Both the position numbers and the translations under genes were made by a program. The notes beneath the pieces were generated by a model that was not told the origin of the DNA, made no database searches, and saw only the letters and a program-made list of their open reading frames with translations. A stretch of DNA of 64,000 bases from Lamellibrachia columna (lineage: Eukaryota > Annelida > Polychaeta > Sabellida > Siboglinidae), in contig OY759265.1 in NCBI GenBank assembly GCA_963662155.1, positions 47,356,906-47,420,905 of the forward strand. Reading direction: 5' to 3'. How positions within the stretch are numbered: position 1 is the first letter of the stretch; the number at the start of each line of letters is the position of its first letter. Shown piece after piece: positions 25,333-35,270 of the stretch.

Positions 25333-25530
25333 CGTTTATCGCTCATGGTTGTGAAGCGCTGTTTAAGGCGATCCGCTCTGTCTATCGTATAGCAAAAATA
25401 GGTCATTGTATTTTTAATAATAACGTAACTCATTTAACTTCCGAACATTTGCTCGTATGATATAATCGACTGGAATTATCCAGAAAGGCAGCACTGTTGC
25501 AAGTACATTGACGTACGTGTAACGTACACT
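25046..25530. repeat. 485-bp near-perfect palindrome with TA centre
   Basis: Left arm 25046-25249 and right arm 25328-25530 are inverse complements over about 203 bp with no difference that I can see. A TA tract of about 75 bp, itself self-complementary, forms the centre. As a result an identical 42-residue open frame appears on both strands. The arms carry no gene. The identity implies very recent formation, ongoing gene conversion, or an assembly or library artefact. Confidence 0.93.
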
Positions 25531-25538
25531 GTAATATA

Positions 25539-25545
25539 TTTCTTG

Positions 25546-25617
<72 letters not shown>

Positions 25618-25624
25618 CAAGAAA
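25539..25624. repeat. Second TA-centred palindrome
   Basis: TTTCTTGTAATATA at 25539 is matched by TATATTACAAGAAA ending at 25624, with a TA tract between. It lies 8 bp to the right of the large palindrome. Confidence 0.9.
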
Positions 25625-26561
25625 CGGTGCATCGAGAGAAACGTTAAGTTATTTGCGTGGTATGGCAAATGATCCTTCAAAACATTTCCCAAAGCAGACC
25701 ACATAAAGTTTATTTCAAGAACTAACTGCGTCATCAGTTGCAATGAAACGGCAAACAAGGTGACTTTTTATTTCAGCGATGTCGTACAAAACCATGCTGT
25801 GTTGGCATTAACAGTAGAAATCATTATTTACAACTTACGTCCAAGTCAGGAAAGAATGAAATAAAAGCCGTGTGTTGCCATTTTCTTTTTACATCCTACC
25901 TTCTCTGCACAAACATCCATCCACCTTCACATGTGAAGAAGTTCAAAAAGTAATATATTTCCATCATGTCTCTGATTAACTAAAACTGACTATTTATGTA
26001 TATTGCCATATATTATTTAGCATTTGTTTTCACTCATTGTCTTTATTTACCTCTACGCTTTCTTTTGGCATACTTCGCTTGAATCGCGCTCAGTAACAAT
26101 ATATCCCAGAAACAGTAACTGAAGCCAGATATGCTATCAATGCAAGAATAAACGACCGACAGACGTTAGGGCACGTCACAAATCAACTAACGTAACAAAA
26201 CGCAAAATGCACATTTTTGGCTAAATATACACATATATCAGGGACAGACGTTGTTTGTTGATAGCGAGAATATGTTGGCATTTCGCTGCACATCCACTCA
26301 CAAGGTTAATGTTAATGGTGTTGATATGTGTCTAAAAAGTAGCAGGAAGCGTTCATGACTGGACGCCAGGAACTGCAGGCTTCATATTTATGGACCAGTC
26401 CTTTACGTCTGAGTTATAATGTCTTTATTTATCGTTAGTTTATTTCAGAGAAACACGAACTTATCGTATTCAGATGAAGACTGAAAACCACAAGAACCCA
26501 CTTTCGTTAATGTCCCGTTATGGTTTATTATGCGTCCTTTTTCCAAACAGAACAAACATGT
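25625..26561. other. Unique sequence without a recognised gene
   Basis: AT-rich; no long open frame, repeat or RNA gene visible. Confidence 0.4.
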
Positions 26562-27296
26562 AAGTCCATGGGTTCAGCATGGACATATATTTACTATATC
26601 AGTCCATGGGTTCAGCATGGACATATATTTACTATATAAGTCCATGGGTTCAGCATGGACATATATTTACTATATAAGTCCATGGATTCAGCATGGACAT
26701 ATATTTACTATATAAGTCCATGGGTTCAGCATGGACATATATTTACTATACAAGTCCATGGGTTCAGCATGGACATATATTTACTATATAAGCCCATGGG
26801 TTCAGCATGGACATATATTTACTATACAAGTCCATGGGTTCAGCATGGACATATATTTACTATATAAGTCCATGGGTTCAGCATGGACATATATTTACTA
26901 TACAAGTCCATGGGTTCAGCATGGACATATATTTACTATATAAGTCCATGGGTGCAGCATGGACATATATTTACTATACAAGTCCATGGGTTCAGCATGG
27001 ACATATATTTACTATATAAGTCCATGGGTTCAGCATGGACATATATTTACTATACAAGTCCATGGGTTCAGCATGGACATATATTTACTATATAAGTCCA
27101 TGGGTGCAGCATTGACATATATTTACTATACAAGTCCATGGGTTCAGCATAGACATATATTTACTATATAAGTCCATGGGTGCAGCATTGACATATATTT
27201 ACTATATAAGTCCATGGGTGCAGCATTGACATATATTTACTATATAAGTCCATGGGTGCAGCATTGACATACATTTACTATATAAGTCCATGGGCC
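26562..27296. repeat. 38-bp minisatellite with 76-bp dimeric order, about 19 copies
   Basis: The unit is AGTCCATGGGTTCAGCATGG followed by ACATATATTTACTATATA. In the middle of the array units ending TATATA alternate with units ending TATACA, giving a 76-bp higher-order period; this is why open frames restart every 76 bp. Each unit holds the imperfect palindrome CCATGGGTTCAGCATGG. The last five units carry GGGTGCAGCATTG instead, a separate variant block. Confidence 0.96.
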
Positions 27297-27617
27297 CAGT
27301 GTGCATAGTTGTGCCTTCTAAGTTCTAACAAACCTGGGCGTGTTACTTTGTTAATTTTTTTTTTGGCAAAGTAGGTTATATTTGAAGTTCATTGTACAAA
27401 GCAAAGCACATTTAAACTATGTTGCAATACACTATTTGGAAACATATGCTACGGTCTTATGACTCTATGAGTATACTAAGTTCATATGTTATGCTATATA
27501 TTTAGTAGGGGATGGAAAGGCCATTAAGTAAGTGGACAGGTTTGTGAATTGCACTTGGGTGAAACAGTGTGTGAGGACGGAGGAAGTAGCAAGACGGTAC
27601 ATAGGAGGTTACAAGTA

Positions 27618-27806
27618 GGAGCAGCAGCAGGGGGGCGAGCAGGAGCAGCAGCAGGGAGGCGAACAGGAGCAGCAGCATGGAGGCGAGCAGGAGCAGCAGC
27701 AGGGAGGCGAGCTGAAGCAGCAGCTGGGGGGCGAGCAGGAGCAGCAGCAGGGGGGCGAACAGGAGCAGCAGCAGGGAGGCGGGCAGGAGCAGCAGCAGGG
27801 AGGCGG
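27618..27806. repeat. 24-bp GC-rich minisatellite, about 8 copies
   Basis: The unit is close to GGAGCAGCAGCAGGGAGGCG plus AGCA, a multiple of three, so frames stay open on both strands (Ala/Gly/Arg-rich plus, Pro/Ala-rich minus). It abuts the LINE remnant to its right. Confidence 0.93.
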
Positions 27807-28390
27807 GTGGAAGGTATTACGTGGGACAAAAAGTTGAAGAAACAGCCAAAGGGAAAAGTGTTGGAAGTCTGTATACTGCCAGCTCGTGTTGGTAACACTT
27901 GCACTGACAGAGACAGGAGAAGCTACGTGTAGCAGAGAACAACTGGGTCTGGAGAATATGTACAGTGGAACGAGAAGACAGAAGGAAGATGGGGGAATTA
28001 AGAGATTGGAATGAAGAAACACCTGAGGATGAAGGTAGTGGGGAGGACGAAGGTAGTGGGGAGGACGAAGGTAGTGGGGAGGACGAAGGTAGTGGGGAGG
28101 ACGAAGGTAGTGGGGAGGACGAAGGTAGTGGGGAGGACGAAAGTAGTGGGGAGCAGACAGCGATGGACAGGACACATACAGAGAATGAATGAGGAAAGAT
28201 CGACAAAGAGAGCATGGGAAACAGAAGAGGATGGTGCAAGGAGAAGAGGAAGACAGAAATTAAGTTGGAGGGACAGTGTTATGAGAGATCTCGAAGGCAG
28301 GGATGAACAGACGATAGCGGGAAATAACGGTAGACTATCTCGAAGGATGGAGACGGCTCGTCGAGAGGGCGGAATAAACTGATTAATGTG
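27807..28390 (+). pseudogene. Degraded LINE ORF C-terminal region (post-RT)
   Basis: Three frames together read like the region after the RT domain of a non-LTR element. They give KVLEVCILPA, then EKLRVAENNWVWRIC with EREDRRKMGELRDW, and after the 18-bp repeat RQRWTGHIQRMN, RRRGRQKLSWRDSVMRDLEG and a final ETARREGGIN. The LRVAENNW and RW-GH-RM motifs followed by a basic RRGR-K-W segment are typical of many LINE C-termini. This differs from the CR1 copies in the window. The frame changes at least twice and an 18-bp repeat interrupts it, so it is dead. Clade is not assigned. Confidence 0.55.
28031..28156. repeat. 18-bp minisatellite inside the LINE remnant, 7 copies
   Basis: The unit GAAGGTAGTGGGGAGGAC is repeated seven times; the last copy has diverged. 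Because 18 is a multiple of three, the LINE frame stays open across it, encoding EGSGED in one frame and KVVGRT in another. Confidence 0.95.
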
Positions 28391-29018
28391 GCTCCCACAC
28401 AGCAAGGAACCAAGAGGAAAAAGAAGAAGTATGAGTTATGTTTCAACACATGTATATGCTTGGTGGCCTGATAGTTATTGTCGAACATGATCTGTGGGTT
28501 TCCTCGCAGGCTGATACCACCGAACTATGCCGCTTTATGGGAGACTAGGGAGCACGGGTTTCGGCCCATTCCCCAGACATTCCCGCCAGAGACGTGCTTT
28601 CTGTTCGTACACCATACTTCATATGCAGAGCACCCCCGGTACATTACGTTGGAGACGTATCTCGCTTTGGCCATATCATAAAGCAGTCCCATCATGCGTA
28701 TGTGCCATGCACGCACTCCAGGGTTTGTATAAAAAATATTAGCAGCGTCGTAAGCTGGAGAAAATAGCTGTTTTCGAGTAAAACTTGCGATTAATAATTT
28801 CTGTGTCGGAAACATTTCCGTGAACACATCGGAACATCTCGCCATTTGGCAAGACACACCAGCAATTCTACAACGAACTGAATTTAGTTGTTACTGTTGC
28901 ATGAATAGTTGAAATAAATATTTATGCAAGTATGACCTAGTCCCCCAAACAAAAGATCGAAATAAAAAAAGATGTTCTAAATACGTCTACATTTAGGTAC
29001 ATATTCTTTATTTCATTG

Positions 29019-29020
<2 letters not shown>
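28391..29020. other. Unique sequence without a recognised gene
   Basis: Overlapping frames at 28478-28857 on both strands have no recognisable domain and no good splice pair. Confidence 0.35.
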
Positions 29021-29077
<57 letters not shown>

Positions 29078-29078
29078 C
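29021..29078. repeat. (CGCA)n microsatellite
   Basis: About fourteen pure CGCA units. Unique sequence without a gene follows to the LINE tail at 29405. Confidence 0.97.
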
Positions 29079-29404
29079 GTTGTTGAACATTAGTTATTGT
29101 TATGTCAGTCGTGACCGGTCGATGACCAGACGTCATTGTCACGGGTGGGCGCGCCTAACAGGGAGAAGCACTGATATATCACTGATTGTTGTGACCGCTG
29201 GGACTAAATCCATTACACGAATGTTCGGATGGATCTATCTACCAATGGTTATTATAAAGCACCACAACTACATTAGATTTTTGTTGTTGCATTACATTAG
29301 ATTATTGTGAACTAGCAAGTCACTGCAAGATCTTAGGACTCCTCGCACAGCCCAGTCATGTTTTGGTAGAGCAGTGTCAATGGCAATGCCAACTTCAGGC
29401 TCCC

Positions 29405-30784
29405 AAATCAATCAATCAACCAATCAATCAATCAAACCTTTATTCTAACACACGGTTACAATGCAATAAATAACTACAAATTACTAAAACAAATGTGCAG
29501 CAAATGTGAATTGGTGAAAAATACACAAGGATGAGTTGGAAATAGGGTGTTAAGCCGTTAACTCAAATGATACGTAATTATATATTTGCATTACTTACAA
29601 CATGTAACAATTGAAAATCGTTGTTGAATAAATTGTGACTAATACGTTGCAGTAATATCTAACTTGTAGCACTTTTTAAAAGGTTTTTATGTTTCTACAA
29701 GTGGTAATGTTTTCATTAAGGGCGTTCCATAATCTCGCTCCATGTATGGAGATGCACATTGGTTTTGCATTAGTACGAAAGCGAGTTGTTATGCAGAACG
29801 AATCGTTCTGTCTAGTACCATATACAGACACATACGACTTAATTTTTTTTTGCAAATTACTTGATAATTCATTATGAAAAGCCCTAAACATAATAATAGC
29901 CGTCTTGACCTTAACTAAATCTACACATTTTAGAAAGCTTAATTGTTGAAAACGAGTGCTCGTATGTTCCAGACGTTTTACTCCACAAACTAACCGAATT
30001 GTTCATTTCTGTAATATAGTAATGCAATGAATGTTTGTGGTGTAGGTGTTTCCCCACATTTCACAGCAATAACTTAAATGTGGTAAAAACAAAGAACGTT
30101 ATAACATATACATTCTATTTCGATCAATGAGACAATTTCCTTTATAAATGACTGCTTCAACTTTCGACAGTTTTAATCTGATCGTATTTATTTAATATTT
30201 CCAGTTTAGAGATTCATCAATATATATATACACACCTAGAAATTTCGCTACATGTACTCTGGTTATTTGTTGATTATTAATGAACACATTAATTTCAATA
30301 TCAGGCGGACGGTTCCGGAATAACATGTAATTTGTGTTTGACATTTTCAATGATAATTTGTTCACAGCAAACCATTTAGCCAATTTGGCAAGTACTCCAT
30401 TTATCATACCTTGTAGTTCTTTTAAATTATTACCAACGAAAAATATATTTGTGTCATCCGGGAAGAGTACAAATTTGGCTAGGTACCCCACGTGTTACAT
30501 TTAACAGCTCCGAGGCGCACCCATTCAACACATTGCTTCCTGTTGGTGAGGTAACTTTTTATCCAGTCGTTTCCAACTCCACGCACGCCTTAGAAATTAA
30601 ACTTTTTATCAATATTTCGTGGTCCACTGTATCGAAGGCCTTTTTAAGATCAATGAATACACCAGTGGGGTGTTTCTTTTTGTGCGTGAGAGGTTTGGAT
30701 ATAACGGGTATGACATTGGCTACAATATCGATGCTAATATCTTCAAAATCTGTAGATTTTGTTCGTGTACACGCTGTTACAGTA
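29405..30784 (-). mobile_element. Second LINE family, 3' half (minus strand)
   Basis: On the minus strand the element ends with AATAAAGGTTTGATTGATTG and further GATT units, so its 3' terminus is a tetranucleotide repeat behind a polyadenylation signal. RT coding sequence lies at 30192-30784. The remainder of the same element resumes at 32942 beyond the Tigger insertion. It is unrelated in detail to the CR1 copies. Confidence 0.85.
29676..30784 (-). pseudogene. LINE reverse transcriptase and C-terminal region, deleted and frameshifted
   Basis: Reading down the minus strand, INTVTACTRTKSTDFEDISI is followed by VIPVISKPLTH and then GVFIDLKKAFDTVDHEIL, which is RT motif A. The expected fingers sequence between LTH and this motif is missing (junction near 30683). 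A frameshift precedes NDWIKSYLTNRKQCVEW. A second deletion near 30485 joins GVP directly to LAKFVLF, removing most of the QGS-INDL region. Motif C reads FPDD where FADD is usual. LSLKMSNTNYMLFRNRP and KFLGVYI follow, and the C-terminal frame at 29676-29891 includes MCISIHGARLWNALNENITT. The element cannot be active. Confidence 0.8.
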
Positions 30785-32941
30785 CAGTAGTCCCCCTCTT
30801 ATAAGGCCCCCCCTCGCCGACGGCCACCCGGATTACGCGACTATATTTTCATTGCATTAGCGTTGTCTAATAGAAACCACCCCTCACTAGCGGCCACCCG
30901 GCTAACGCGGCCAACGGCCGGAGTTACAAGAAGAGTCTACCTCTCGGCAGCGGCCAATCGGCAGCCGAAACTGCTATTTTTAATCAAAAGACGATGTCGA
31001 TGTTTATAACAAATTAAGTAGGCCTACCACTCGTCGTGCTGAGTTGACATTCGTACTTGTGTTACAAATTACAGTATCTATGACAAATCAACTGTTATTT
31101 TCCTATATGCCAACACACACGTTATTATTGAATTAATGTTCTTGGCAAAAACACCATGTAGCCGGTATTGTTACATTGTTAGAAGTCTTGAATGTTGACA
31201 AAGTACACGTGTACTTTTAAGGGAGCGGCCAGTTTGCCATGAAACAGGGGCGTATGCATGTGACCGCAATCACGTGTTTTAAAGATGGCGACTAGAAAGC
31301 GAGTTGTTTTATCTTTCGACGATAAAATCCAAGTAATTAGATTGCACGAGAAGGGTAATAGTTCGCTAAAGTTGGCGGCGGAGTTTAACGTGGGGAAAAT
31401 GCAGATAAACAACATCATCGCGGGAAAGGAGAAAGTCATCGAAGAGTGGGACGGTGGCGTCAACGGACGACGGAAATTGGTGGCCGTTAGAAAGAGCGTA
31501 CATAGGCCTAAACGCCAAGGTGTACGAATGGTTCTCCACTGCACGGGCAACGAACATTCCGCTGGCGGGTCGCCTCTTACAAGAAAAGGCAGCAATGTTC
31601 GCTATGAAGATGGGCCACAAAGACTTCACTGCGAGTAACGAGTGGCTCCACAGGTTTCAGATCCGCCATAACATTAAAGGCCTCTGTTCTGAGCGGTGAG
31701 TCGGTGGACGTGAAGGAAGAGGTGGTGCAGGAATTGGCGATAAGGCTGAAAGATAAGTGCGAGGGGTATGCGCTGAAGGACATCTTCAACGCCGATGAAG
31801 CTGGCTTTTTTTCGCTCGTTGCCCGTGAGGTCGCTTGTCGTCAAAGGCGACGAATGCAAGGGCGGCACGCTGTCAAAGGACCGCCTGACAGTTCTCCTGT
31901 GTGCAAGTGCTACCGGCGAGAAACTGATGCCTCTGGTAATAGGCAGATCAGGTGCTTCAAAAGCTGCCACATGACATCACTGCACGTAACCTACCAGTCG
32001 AACAATAAAGCCTGGATAACGGGAGAGCTGTTCGCTGCGAGGATTGTCAAGGTTGATACTCGGATGCGCCGGCAACATCGACTTATTCTGCTTTTCCTCG
32101 ATAACTGCGGCGCCCATCCCCATATGGAAATAGAGAATGTCAAAGTCATTTTTCTGCCACCAAACACGACCTCGAAATTGCAACCAATGGACGCTGGCAT
32201 CATCCAGAACCTGAAGATGGTGTACCGAAAGAAGCTTCTGCGACACACCATCTTCTTGATGGACTCAGCGAGCACGGCATCCGACAGAAAGTCACCGTGT
32301 CTGATGCTATCCTGTGGCTGACATCCGCCTGGGACAGCGTCAAGCCGGAAACGATCAGCAAGTGCTTCCAGAAGTGCAGATTTTCTGACGTTCTTCTTGA
32401 CGCAGCGACCACCGACGATGACGAGTGGGACGATGTGGATCTGCTTCCTGGCATCACCTTCAAATACTATGTCGCCAGTGACAGCAAAGTCGCTACGCAG
32501 ACAACCATCAGTGACGACTGGGAGAGTGAGTTTGTCGTAAGTGCCAGAGCTATCAAGGATGGCGGCGGTCGGGATGACGCCGCTAGCTCGAGCGAGGAGG
32601 ATGAGGGCGAAGACAGCCCGATGATTCCGTTGGCTACTGCGTCGTCACACAGCACAAAGTTGCTGGACTATGCAGTGGCCACAAACAACCGTGCTCTGAT
32701 TGCGCTGTTGTCACAGGCCAGAGTCAGAGAGCTAATCCAGCAGGACTGCCACAAGGCGATTGATAGCCGACGCCAGACCATTCTCGGTGCTTTTGTTGTT
32801 CACAAATAAATGATGTTCACTGTCCATATGTTTTCTTTTCACAGCTACATTCATCGATTGTTCCGCTTCACCAGAGGCCACCCGTCTTATAAGGCTCTTT
32901 AGATTTGCTGAAGGGTTGGCCTTACAAGAGCCGGATTTCTG
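30785..32941 (+). mobile_element. pogo/Tigger-type DNA transposon, essentially full length
   Basis: The left end, CAGTAGTCCCCCTCTTATAA, pairs with the inverse of the right end, CAGAAATCCGGCTCTTGTAA, giving imperfect TIRs of about 24 bp. A TA dinucleotide flanks each side (30783-30784 and 32942-32943), the target duplication of the Tc1/mariner-pogo superfamily. Subterminal GGCCACCCG motifs with CTTATAAGG occur near both ends. The total of about 2157 bp is normal for Tigger elements. It sits inside the minus-strand LINE. Confidence 0.93.
31285..32809 (+). pseudogene. pogo/Tigger transposase (CENP-B-like), frameshifted
   Basis: The N-terminus MATRKRVVLSFDDKIQVIRL and following SLKLAAEFNVGKMQINNIIA form a psq-type helix-turn-helix, as in pogo and CENP-B proteins. 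After a frameshift near 31490 the second DNA-binding helix region (KVYEWFSTARA, FTASNEWLHRFQIRH) follows. The DDE domain has its three aspartates: IFNADEAG, LLFLDNCGAHP and QPMDAGII. Twenty-nine residues separate the last two, the DD29D spacing of this group. The middle segment (KGDECKGGTLSKDRLTVLL, about 31850-31910) is in another frame, and further shifts occur near 31970 and 32290. The tail ends at 32809. At least four frameshifts make it inactive despite a preserved catalytic triad. Confidence 0.92.
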
Positions 32942-33001
32942 TATTAATAACCTCTTCCTCATAAGCGGTTTTTACATATAGATAGTTTCCGTTCCTGCCT
33001 C

Positions 33002-33420
33002 CTAAATAATTATAAATAGAGAAATTTCCATCAGAATTTGTACTGTTTTTTGTTTGGAACCAATATTTGTGAAGAACTTATTATATTCATTTGCCATATC
33101 TTTATTGGTGGAAATGTCTTTGTCTCGACACTTTATATGGATAGGATACTTTATATGGATAAGATACTTTATGTGGATAGGATACTTTATATGGATCCGA
33201 TACTTGATCGATGGACGTTGTTGACGTATTACAGTGTTCAATATCGCCTATATTTCTTTAATGTATCCTCTCTTTTCTGCTAGCAATTTACTGTAATACG
33301 CCTTTTCGGTGGCTCTTAATATAGAAGTTAGCTTGTTTTTGTACGTTTTTATCGAGATTCAGAGATTTCGGTTCTATCCCGAAGAAATAATCTGAAAAGA
33401 TGATTCTTCTTACGACATAT
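33002..33420 (-). pseudogene. LINE endonuclease-RT linker
   Basis: Continuing from the endonuclease, the minus strand reads NPWLSNGLKIYVVRR, a standard LINE linker motif. Next come a degraded segment, TVIRQQRPSIK, an expanded IHIKY repeat and STNKDMANEYNKFFTNIGSK. The last segment is usual just before the RT fingers. Frameshifts occur between 33240 and 33400. Confidence 0.75.
33134..33200. repeat. 18-bp tandem repeat within LINE linker, about 4 copies
   Basis: The unit is close to CTTTATATGGATAGGATA. On the minus strand it encodes YPIHIK, repeated about four times in frame within the LINE protein. Confidence 0.85.
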
Positions 33421-33424
33421 ATTT

Positions 33425-34162
33425 TTAAGCCGTTGGACAACCAAGGATTTTTCTACAAGTGTCCTTAATCTTTACTTTCTTAACTGGGCAATAAAGGTTG
33501 TACAATGTATTGAATGTATTGATAACATACGCGATGTTAACATCATCCGAATGCAACACGCTTTCCCACTGTTCTTGCTTAAAACTTTCCATAAACATAC
33601 GTGCGTTGTCCTCTTTCAGGCTTCTTACATTTCTAAACGTCTTAGAATTCTTTTTTTTAAGTTCACATTTACATAATACAAATATTGGCAAGTGGTCACT
33701 AATGTCAGTGATTACTAACCCGCTATCAGCAGAGTAATTAATTTGGTTGGTAAATATATTATCTATTAGGGTGCACGAGTTTATGGTAATTCGGCTCAGT
33801 CTTAATATTAAAGGATATAATCCTTGACCATACATACATTCTAGAAACAGCTTTGTTCTGGTGTGTGTTTCCTGTTTAAGTAAATCAATATTAAAGTCAC
33901 CACAAACAAATTTGGTTTTACTCGGGTTGGCATATGTAAGTAACTGGTCCATGTGCTCACAGAATATGTCTATGTCTGAACCAGGAGTTCTATAGACACA
34001 GCTCACAATTATATTTTTGCGTTTTTGCATGCCTGATTCGATAGTGACACATTCAAAGATATTCTCCATTTCAAAATATTTTGCTGTACGGAGTGTGCAA
34101 TCAAATCTGTGATTTACGAATAGTGCGACACCTCTTGTGTCACGTACACCTGCCGGTTTCAC
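33425..34162 (-). pseudogene. LINE apurinic-type endonuclease domain, partial
   Basis: A frame of about 245 codons encodes most of an APE-like endonuclease. DTRGVALFVNHRF is near residue 8, IIVSCVYRTPGSD near 51, GDFNIDLL at 88-95, LIDNIFTN at 132-139 and SDHLPIFV at 155-162. These are the conserved GDFN, D-IFTN and SDH catalytic signatures; the enzyme nicks target DNA to prime reverse transcription. The N-terminal strand with the first catalytic residues is missing. A linker with KKVKIKD follows and the frame ends soon after. The protein continues, in a shifted frame, in the next entry. I chose no true start because the domain is truncated. Confidence 0.88.
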
Positions 34163-34164
34163 GA

Positions 34165-34440
34165 AGCGTTCGTACCGTAGGAAGGAACTTATGCGGACGT
34201 TTGACGAAGATCATGTAACTATTAGCTTTGCTAACAATTGTTCGTGACAACGAGCTCCTATTGTTCTGCGTTAAACGTCTACATTGGTTCCATCGTAATA
34301 TCCCCACCCTCGGGGATTTTTTTTAATGGACGAAACACCACCGTGGACCCCGGGCACGCCTACAACAGTTCAGCCATGTATATGCGAAACTGGCGGAGAT
34401 ATGATAGAACATACACAGCTACATACTACTTTACAGGATA
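34165..34440. repeat. Dispersed repeat with internal fold-back, copy 1
   Basis: CGTTAAACGTCTACATTGGT at about 34269 is matched in inverse orientation by GGAACTTATGCGGACGTTTG at about 34183, an imperfect fold-back. The right part, ATGCGAAACTGGCGGAGATA near 34381 with AACATACACAG, recurs at 37386-37425. The element class is unknown. Confidence 0.45.
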
Positions 34441-35270
34441 GGTACTGAGTCGTGCTTGTCCTCTTACTGCCCTATAGTTGGTGCATGAGACCACGGCATA
34501 GAGAGTCTACTGAGGCAAAACAAAATCAATACGTATGGCCAAATTAAATGGGGATAACCCCACGGGGAAAGGGGAAGTGTATGCTTCTAATTGAGCCCCT
34601 CACCCGAATTAGCTATCAAGCGACTACAATGCATACCAATTCGGGCAGCAACCATTGGGTGTACGCGTGTCGCTAGAACTAATTGATTCCATTCCACGTC
34701 AACGGCTGTGCGGCCGCTGCTGTTGAGCTGAGGTTATATTTCTGATGTCGTTACAATGAACTAATTACTTCTGTCATTTGAAGATGTTTGACGTCATTAT
34801 TAATGCCGCCGCGGTTGCTGGCGTATGTTCAGCTTAATTAACAAATACGCGAGAAGACGGGCTACATAGGGATTTCACTGAAACTTTTTTGTGACAGCAA
34901 CACTTCTTTGGGAGGCATTTGGGACTCATTAGCCCAATGCCATGAAAGCAAACACCGTCTTTGACAAAGGCGAGTAATTCAGGGATTTTCCAACACAACT
35001 TCATGATTAGAATATATTACATATCTTAATATATCAGGTGAATCGAAGAACTGCTATAAAGATACAATACGCGACGGTAAATAGAGCCTATCTGTGTGAT
35101 AAACACGACACGAGGGGTATCCATCACGGCAGAGATAATAACCAAAGGTTGGACAGGTCATCCAGTTGTGTGACCAACCTGGTTATACGAATTCCAAGCG
35201 TGACTTTGGTTGACCAAGAGAAAGACTAACTAACTTTGGCGGAAGAGAATTCCTGTCGGTAGCCTACGGC
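34441..35270. other. Unique sequence without a recognised gene
   Basis: Mixed composition; no supported exon, repeat or RNA gene. Confidence 0.35.

Larger units (their letters stand above)
32942..34165 (-). mobile_element. Second LINE family, 5' part (minus strand)
   Basis: This is the upstream part of the LINE interrupted by Tigger. It holds the endonuclease domain and the linker to RT. Removing the Tigger and one TA joins this part to 30784 so that EEEVINTVTACTRTKS reads without a break. The upstream boundary is uncertain because a dispersed repeat begins around 34165. Confidence 0.85.

Noticed and set aside
26562..27296. Regularly spaced repeats resembling a CRISPR array
   Set aside because: There are no distinct spacers: the full 38-bp unit repeats. 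The genome is eukaryotic and no cas-like gene is present.
29405..34165. LINE belonging to the same family as the CR1 copies
   Set aside because: The 3' terminus (GATT repeat after AATAAA), RT motif wording and C-terminus differ clearly from fragments A-D.
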